From contig JALGPY010000070.1 in NCBI GenBank assembly GCA_023055425.1, forward strand, positions 62,001 through 126,000: a DNA stretch of 64,000 nt. The letters are read 5' to 3'. The DNA is from Linanthus parryae. Taxonomy: Eukaryota; Streptophyta; Magnoliopsida; Ericales; Polemoniaceae. Shown here piece after piece: positions 57,111 through 64,000 of this stretch (positions within the stretch are counted from its first letter, which is position 1; every line of letters starts with the position of its first letter). The notes beneath the pieces are model-generated. The model saw only the letters and a program-made list of their open reading frames with translations. It searched no databases and was not told the DNA's origin. The position numbers were made by a program, and so were the translations under genes.

Positions 57111-57210
57111 GACTGGTCCTAGGACGAATAAACTGGTCTTAAGACCAGTCTGTACTTAGAATTCTTGGCGAAATCAGCATAAAACCACCTGCTGCTGGTC
57201 CTAAGACCAG
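57111..57210. repeat. Cluster of three CTGGTCYTAAGACCAG palindromes
   Basis: ACTGGTCTTAAGACCAGT at 57132-57149 is a perfect 18-base palindrome. CTGGTCCTAAGACCAG (57195-57210) and GACTGGTCCTAGGAC (57111-57125) are variants. Distance 349-448 bp from the LTR 5' end. Confidence 0.88.
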
Positions 57211-57409
57211 TCTGACGCCCAACACACGGAAATATGGGGTTTCGACGCAATTTTTAAGAACTTTTGCGCAAGAAGTGAGGGGAATCACGTACTAAACACC
57301 CTAGGTCATAACTCTATGGAGGATTCACGCACTTGGGAGAGAGAAGAACAATGGGGGAGAGGCTACGGGGGAGATAGGGACGAACTCAAGACCTCCATTG
57401 ATGATCTAA

Positions 57410-60164
57410 TGTAATACCCCGTTTTTATAAGGAGTAATAAGTGACTTTTCGTATAGTTTATATGTTAATTATATAGCGAAAGGGGAAGTAGTTGTCATTT
57501 CAAATAGTATTTGCTAGTCAAGATTGGGGATAGAAATTGTAGGTTGAAGAAGCTATAAACCCTAGTGAGCAATTTGATATAAGATAATTAAATAATAATA
57601 ATAATAAAAAAAGGGGAACAGATCCCTAAACGGGGTGAGTTTTCCCAAGTAGTCTTCTCCTCCTTATATACTACTGTTTCTTCTCCTCCTTCAGCTCACC
57701 CCCTTCACCCGACACCACCCCCAACGCCAGCACCATCCCCGACACCACCCTCCCACCCTCCATCTCTCCCTCTCTGCCTCCTTCTCCCTCGGTCGAACAG
57801 AAAAGAGAGAGAGCCAGCAGCAGCAGCAGTGGCCTTCGGCCACTGCAACAACCGCCGCCGGAAAAACCCGACGGGGAAATCCACGCCGTTCCAGAGGCTC
57901 CGACCAGTTCCTAGGAGGACTCACCCGCACCCAGAAGTGACGGGGAAAGCTCCGATCGGCCACCATCTCCAGCGACCTCGACGGCGAGCTCGAACCGACG
58001 CAATTCTTGACCGTTTTCAACGATTTTTGGTGCGGGTACACTCTAAATCCTCTAATAAGTCGTTTTATGCAATCAAAATCGCTACTTGAAGTCGTGAATC
58101 CATGCTTAGATTGATGATTTTGTTAAGGGGGTGAAAGTGTCTTTTATATAAACTGGGTGTAAGTGGAGAGAGGTACTTTGTGCACAATCTGAAAATTTGT
58201 GGCTATGAATTGATGCATCTGAAACTATTAATATTAGAAGGAGGGGTTATTGTTTTATTTTAAGGAAATGTAATTTACATAAGTATGTATATATATGTAT
58301 GTATATATGTGAAATTAAAGATAGGAAATTTAGAGGTAAAATCAATTTCTAAACTTCTAATTATTATTTAAATAAATAGAAATAACTTGGATAATGAAAT
58401 TTACAATAAATAGTTGTTATAAAGTAAAGTAGAGTTGTTTAATAAATTAAGACTATTTATTCAATAATTAATATCGATTTTACTTAATTAGTTAATCTCC
58501 AAATATTCTAAGTTGATATTTTAAATAAATTTATTATCTAAACATCGTTGTAGGGTAAAATAGGTTATGAAGTTATTTGAGAAATATTTATGAATAGTTT
58601 CTTTAACTAATATCTTTATATAAAATTTAAAATAATTATTTCTCATACTTATAAGTAGATACTAAGTCACACTTGTTTCTTAATAAATATTTTATGAAGT
58701 CATCTCCTCAACAAGTTAGTATATAGTCTTTTTCACTATTAAGAATATATCCCCCCATAGTTAGTTTCATTAATTAAATAATTTATTTGCTATAAATAAT
58801 TTATTCTAGAAAAAGTTAAATTTAATTGTTAAAATATTAAGAATAAAATGTGGTTCTTTACAATAAGGTCTAAGTTAATGTTTTCCTATTGAAGATTTAT
58901 ACTTAGGGAAAATCTAAAAATTAAATATATTATTTTGGCACTATTTAAAATACAATCGTATTATTTGTGAAATTAAATAGTAATATTAGGTAATTATAAT
59001 TTAAGGATATGATCATTGTAAACTAGCACACTCTCGACAATTATAGCCACAAAGAAAGATTTAGACATCGTATTAAATTAAATTGGACTTTCTCACGTCG
59101 TCACTTGCATGTTACGTGATAGTTAGACTCTCGATTAATTAGATATTATAAATTTGTAGGTGACAAATTTGTAGACGAGGGCTACGTCTACCTGTAAGAG
59201 CTTACGTGCTATTTGCCGTATTGTCGAGGTGAGTAAACATGCCAAGTCTAGCGTGCCTAGCTTCTTTCGCGTCCTACATGATTTCTTTATTTGTCTCAAA
59301 ATGCGTTTTACGATACGACTGTTTTATTTGAGATTTGATTGTATTTTGAAGTAGATGTTTTGAGAATGTCTCATGAGATTAATAATTCATAAATAATGCA
59401 AAGCGGAAAGAGTTGTGCGGGGATCAATATATTATAGATAGATTGTCGTGTTGACTTCGGTCACTCGACCAAGTATTATTTTAACCCGGTCGCAACCTGC
59501 CGGGTGTCTCCATGTACTTACCTCTCTGGCCGCAAGATGTCTTAGGGGGGTGCCGGCACTTATGGTCATGGTAGCTAGTGAAAGGATAGATCTTCCCCGT
59601 ATCAACAAGTTAATAATATGAGTGTCTTTGAGAAAATATTTATGACAAGAAAGAAGAGATAGATTGGGAATGATATTCCCCGTTTGAGGAATAAGAGAAG
59701 TATTGAAATGCAAAAGAAAGGGAATTTCATATGATTACATCATTCATACTTTATTCCTCAAGTATTCATTCAGTTATTATCCATTCTCCTTATGAATGTA
59801 TTTTCAAAGGATATGCTTCATAGTCTGTTTACAAGCTTGGGTGTTTACTTGCTCAGTATTTCATTGCTGACTTCAGAAAAACAGCGGTTCCTATTTTATT
59901 CCCACCGCAGGCCTAGACGAAAGACGGCTTGGCTTAGATGGGGGAACGCGGTCTCACCTAGTAATTATCAGTACTTCTAGTAAGTCGGACTCTTAGACGG
60001 TTTGCATCTTTTGTGTAATAATATTTTAAGACAATGTTTAAGACAGTTGGGCTATGTAATGTATAATTATGGCAGTGTTTGTTCTTGATTTCCGCCATTT
60101 CATGTTGAGTAGCACCCTCACGGGCTCTCCGAAACGGAAGGTCTGGGAATCATGGGGTGTTGCA
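57410..60164 (+). mobile_element. Solo LTR, Tekay/Del-like gypsy (2.75 kb)
   Basis: Ends TGTAATACCCCG and GGGGTGTTGCA; flanks TCTAA (57405-57409) and TCTAG (60165-60169), one base different. Long LTRs with TGTAA(C/T)ACCCC starts are typical of Tekay chromoviruses. TATATA (57665-57670) and a CT-rich leader about 250 bp from the start favour the plus orientation. Open frames 57691-58089 overlap on both strands and are not supported. 58240-59020 is AT-rich and empty. Confidence 0.8.
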
Positions 60165-61174
60165 TCTAGGGTTTGCTTCATCTTCTTCTTCTTCTCCTCT
60201 TCAATATTTGTTATGGAGAAACTATCATGTTTTGCTAGATTGATTTCAAGTAGCTAAATACTCTTTGATAGGCATCTCTATGAGAGCCTAGGGTTATCTA
60301 GACGAATGAATTTCTGGGTTTAGACTTGTCATGCTTTGGATTTATCTCTATTAATTGAATGTTAGTCTCTTGAATATATCGGTGAATCTCGTCTATTGAC
60401 ACGATGAGATTAGGATTTGATGTTCATGAGAACTAGGGTTTAGTTGTAGATTAAATCTTCCTTAATGTTAATGTCTATTTTAGATACATGTTCTTGTTCT
60501 ATGCTTAATCCTTAGTGTGAAAGGAGTGATCAACTTGACACATTAGCTAATTAGATGAGTGCTCGACAGTGACTTAGCCTAATTGTGATGAGAACTTGAA
60601 TACAATCCCGAATAACCGTGACCAAAAAGGAGAAGTGTTAGGATTGGCCTTAGTGTGGGTAGATTTAGTATGACTATTCAGCTGTTCCGTGAAACGGTGG
60701 ACCGACAGAACCCGTTATCGTACCAGTAGATGACCTGCTTGAATGGACCGGTAGACACCATGAGACCGAGAGGAGATTGTAGTTAACCGAGACGTAAAAT
60801 GACATGAGACTGACATGAGATTGTCATAGCCTATTAACCAGCTGAACTAGAATAGGATTGACGTGATACATAGCTGAACCAGAATTTGTCTACAACCCTG
60901 ATGATCTACAAATTGCCTAGTTTCTCCATCTCTGATTTCTAAACTAATAAAAAAAATACAGAAATATTAATTAATTGTTATTTTAATTCAGTAACTTGTT
61001 TGTGCGCGACGAACTAGTTAAATATCAATTTTTCCTCCTTCTACCGTATTCTAAATGAATAACTAATTAAATAGTCTCGAGTCTGTCCTCGTGGAATCGA
61101 TAAATCAGGGTTGAAATACCACCCCTATATTACTTGACCTTGCACTTGCGCATACGCGTTAAGAAATCGCGTCA

Positions 61175-61887
61175 GAAATTCATAATATCCGCCATGGGCT
61201 GAGCAACTTTGGACGGCGGTAGATACTTCCTCGGAAACTCTTTGCAACATTCATCCCATGTAGTGATTGACCCTGCTGGAAGTTCCATAAGCCATGTCTT
61301 CGCTTTTCCAGATAAAGATAAAGGAAACAGCATCTGCTTCACCGTTTCACCTGGAACCCACTGATCATGCAACGTCGAGGTGATTTTCTCGAAGTTAAAA
61401 AAAGTTAGCATTAGGATCATTCCCTGGGGCTCCATTAAATAATCACTCGTTGCGCACCATGTCAATCATCTGTTGGCGTAACTTGAAGTGAGCTACATTA
61501 ATGATTGGCCTCACAATGCATGCACCTTGCTGTAGTGGATCTTTAGTAGTCCACCATAGGACGCTCCTCCTCGGCCACATTGTCCCATTGGGCCAAAATA
61601 CCTTGCCCATTGCCTCCATTAGGTGGGATCGGAGGGTTAGGAACTACTTGTCCAGCAGCTACCTGAGCTCTGAGTAGCTCAGCTTCTCTCCTAGCAATGT
61701 CCGCGTTGGCCTCGTCTCTCGCAGCCTCTGTATCTTCCGCAAGCTTGCACAGTCTTTCTAACTCAGCTCCGTGTTGGTCCCCCATTGGAGCTGTCTTCCT
61801 CAGGTCTCCAAGCAAAGGTTTCCCTGGATTATCAAGTTGTGGGTACAATGGCTCGCTTGAGAACGAATCATGCACCAAGAGAATCAC
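61175..61887 (-). pseudogene. Athila-like gypsy gag, N-terminal half
   Basis: The ATG at 61887 lies about 100 bases after the primer site. The first frame (61543-61887, 114 aa) has a helical, charged stretch (LAEDTEAARDEANADIARRE). It ends at VDY with a stop; the second frame (61172-61465) has the gag core KQMLFPLSLSGKAKTWLMEL, PAGSITTWDECCKEF and KYLPPSK (Retrotrans_gag type). Homology ends at 61175, where the 3' LTR of the other gypsy joins. Both stops and the truncation kill it. Confidence 0.82.
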
Positions 61888-61984
61888 CAGAAACCACAGA
61901 CATCACTAGAACACAGGTGAGTAATGAATATAAACTGAAAAATAAAATCCCTAAAGCTAATAATTCTAATAAATTCAACCTAAT

Positions 61985-62002
61985 TCCCCGGCAGCGGCGT
62001 CA
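61985..62002 (-). promoter_or_regulatory. Primer binding site (tRNA-Asp type)
   Basis: The plus strand TCCCCGGCAGCGGCGTCA equals the 3' end of plant tRNA-Asp with two changes. An Asp primer is typical of Athila/Tat gypsies. It lies six bases from the LTR. Confidence 0.9.
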
Positions 62003-62008
62003 AAAACT

Positions 62009-63403
62009 TGACACGTTCCGACCACAAGTGTATGGTCGTCGTGTGTAGTAGTATCCGGAAATCCGGGTTTAGCGATCCTAATCGACTTGTTGTGACTATA
62101 TTAGTATTCTTAACCTTGTTTGGGCAAACAATTTGGATTGATTTTTTAACTAAGAATTGAAATAAAAACTAAATCGCTAAATTATGTTAACTTATGAAAC
62201 ACGGGTATCATGATTTCTCTAGGATCACTAGGTATCACCGCTAACGAATTACGTTTTGAAACACAAAATGATGATTCAGTTCGCCAAACGAGCAATAACT
62301 ATCACCGAGTTACCAAGCAAGGTTTATATGCCTCGGTCAAATTACAACCGAGTTATCAATTTCTAATTATCCCTAAAACATATAATGACGTAAAATCCCA
62401 CTCTATTGTTCTCAGTTAATTTGTTCGATCAACTAAGTGCTTAATTCAATTATCCATGTAATTTTTTGATTTCACTAACCAATTACCTATGATCTTCATA
62501 TTGCTGATCAGACGATAATAAGATAGATTAAGAGCATGAATAAACATAGAAATATAAGAACATCATCGATTGAGTTTAGGAAAAACGTGAATCAAATTGT
62601 AATTCGCCAAAATGGCTTCAACCCTAGCTACCATTGAGAAATACCGATATTAAGTTTAGCTACTACTGCTCATCATCATAACAACAAGATTTTTCATGAT
62701 CACGAGTAAAAACAAAGAAAAGATAAAGAGTAGAGAGACATCAAATGGTAGAATCCTCGCTTCCCCGATGAACTCCAGATCCAATTCGTTGTTCTCTGCG
62801 CCCCCTCTAAAATACGTTCAAAAGTTGCTTAAATACGTTACCTAAATTCCCGAGCCTTTTAGGAAACAATTCCTTAATTTGTAGTCGCTTATGCAGCGTG
62901 TTCGCACGAACACAAAACTCTTTGTGCGAAGGTCTTCGTGCGAAGACAAATTCTTCTTTGTGCGAAGACCTTCTGAACTCTTCCTACTTTGAGACAGCAT
63001 GCATTCTGCCAAGAGTTTTGAGAATTTGGCTAACACATTGTCTTCGTGCAAAGACTTTGGCTCTTCGTGTGAAGAGCACTTGGAGTTACAGGATTTTCCT
63101 TAGTTGCTTTCTTCTTCTTTCTTTTCTTCTATTCCGAAGCTCGTTTCTTCTTTTCTTTTGATCTCATCATGCATTATTCCTGCAAATTACAACACGAATA
63201 CTACCGAGAAGATCAAGTGTGATAAATTACACAAATCATATATCAATTCATGCAGGAAATGCCCGGATTATACTTATGTGCTCAAAAACATCCAAAAACT
63301 CATTATTTTCATATTTGGGCTCGAATCTCATCACTTTGCACCGAAACGCACAAAGATAAAAATGTAGAATGTACGTAAGATAACTCTTATGAAAAAGTTG
63401 TCA
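62009..63403 (-). repeat. 5' LTR of an Athila-like gypsy (1395 bp)
   Basis: On the minus strand it runs from TGACAACTTTTTC to CGTGTCA, next to the primer site. The end carries CAAGTGTATGGTCGTC on the plus strand, like the CAAGTGCACG block of the other gypsy LTRs. Open frames in it (62210-63367) have no motif. Confidence 0.85.
62898..63077. repeat. Cluster of TTCG-TG-CGAA inverted words
   Basis: GTGTTCGCACGAACAC (62898-62913), GTCTTCGTGCGAAGAC (62932-62947), CTTTGTGCGAAGACC (62956-62970), GTCTTCGTGCAAAGAC (63040-63055) and GCTCTTCGTGTGAAGAGC (63060-63077). Arms of seven bases around a short spacer. Distance 326-505 bp from the LTR 5' end. Confidence 0.88.
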
Positions 63404-64000
63404 ATAAGCAAATCAGTCTTTTTGGAGCTTGGTTTATGCAATTAGGCAGTTATTGACAAGCACACAGAGTTGTGTTTCCAAGGTTTGGAGGGAACAAATT
63501 TTGCACTTGGTGGTTTGGCTAAAAGTTGTGATTTGTTGCAGGCAGGCATTTGCTTCTATTTTCTCCCTTTGAAGAGTACATAAACCCTGTGGAGTTTGAC
63601 AAGCAGAGTTAGTTTGTCTAGAGTTAGGCTAGTTTCGTAGTTTTGCTTTTGCTTTCCCTTATGCACCAAGGAAAAACATGTCCCGATTAAAAAGAGGGAG
63701 AATAAGCTCCAAATACATTGGCAACAAACATCCAGCTAAAAGGTTAGCCAGCCAACCGAAAAATCCTTACCAAAACAAGACAACAGGGACATAGAAACAC
63801 AATTGAGACACCACCAACCCAAGGCTGAGGCATAGACATACCTACAATAGCTTAACATCGACATTTCTTCATCTCAAGTCCATCTCTTCCAAGAGCTATT
63901 GTAAGAGAACACATGAACATGACCAACCACCTCAAAGCATTCAAATATTAGTAAATAAAGAAAGCTAAACTGGAGCATGTCCGTTTCCCATAAACCGAAG
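63404..64000. other. Unassigned right flank
   Basis: It starts with ATAAG, the candidate target duplication of the gypsy to its left (partner not in the window). I recognise no gene, repeat end or element. A pyrimidine-rich TGTTGCAG at about 63533-63540 could be a chance splice-acceptor look-alike. Confidence 0.4.

Larger units (their letters stand above)
56762..61174 (+). repeat. 3' LTR of an Athila-like gypsy, split by a solo LTR
   Basis: It starts TGATAGCTCC after the polypurine tract and ends AAGAAATCGCGTCA. Without the insert (57410-60164) it is about 1.66 kb, close to the solo LTR at 21755-23415 (1661 bp), which it resembles along its whole length (CCTCCATTGATG..CTAGGG, GAGAGCCTAGGGTTA, GAGGACAGACT). 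Confidence 0.85.

Noticed and set aside
57691..58089. Overlapping open frames on both strands with Pro/Arg-rich products
   Set aside because: They lie in the GC-rich leader of the Tekay-like solo LTR; no domain, both strands equally open.
1..64000. CRISPR arrays, rRNA or tRNA genes, bacterial operons
   Set aside because: No spaced direct repeats; tRNA-like matches are retrotransposon primer sites only; all content is plant repeat DNA.

Overview
The window is a plant nuclear transposable-element graveyard. It shows nested LTR retrotransposons of the Ty1/copia and Ty3/gypsy types, a plant L1-type LINE with a C-terminal RNase H domain, and a Stowaway MITE. Initiator-Met and Asp tRNA primer sites and the family types point to a flowering plant; I cannot resolve the lineage. 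I found no convincing host gene, no rRNA or tRNA gene and no CRISPR array. Nearly every coding stretch is a broken gag, pol or LINE reading frame.

Layout. 1-5987: two Sirevirus-type copia units on the minus strand (A, B) that share LTRs. 5988-11572: a decayed Tork-like copia (T, minus) whose integrase core was lost next to a truncated Angela-like LTR. 11573-11798: the start of a plus-strand Angela-like LTR. 11799-17277 and 29968-30396: a degenerate Angela-like copia (E, minus). 17278-29967: a complete Sirevirus (D, minus, 12.7 kb) inserted in E with the exact target duplication CAAGT; D itself holds a solo LTR (21755-23415, duplication ATAAT) and a Stowaway MITE (24012-24270, TA). 30397-43912: a first copy of the Sirevirus third ORF split by a LINE (30490-35227), then Sirevirus C (minus) with its 5' LTR. 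44013-46415: an internally deleted Athila-like gypsy (minus). 47084-49563: an Angela-like copia on the plus strand, interrupted by an oppositely oriented relative (49564-55697). 55698-61174: the 3' end and 3' LTR of an Athila-like gypsy (plus), split by a 2.75-kb Tekay-like solo LTR (57410-60164). 61175-63403: gag, tRNA-Asp primer site and 5' LTR of a second Athila-like gypsy (minus). 63404-64000: unassigned.

How the parts work together. In each copia unit gag, protease, integrase, reverse transcriptase and RNase H once formed one polyprotein system between LTRs. The Sirevirus units add a third ORF after RNase H (the env-like position). In D and C it starts just behind a CT-rich leader with an AAACCC-type box, which looks like a plant gene leader. 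The most uninterrupted Sirevirus frames are gag at the left edge (1-625), the protease-integrase frame of D (468 aa) and the integrase-RT frame of C (462 aa).

Most interesting signals: (i) a palindrome word TTCAAGGCCTTGAA and close variants scattered through LTRs, UTRs and even coding parts of all Sirevirus units but not seen in the other families; (ii) clusters of short inverted-repeat words at the same depth (about 300-540 bp from the LTR 5' end) in three Athila-like LTRs, with different words in each; (iii) the third ORF with its own plant-like leader; (iv) LTRs flanked by a primer site on one side and a polypurine tract on the other, a sign of tandem elements sharing LTRs.
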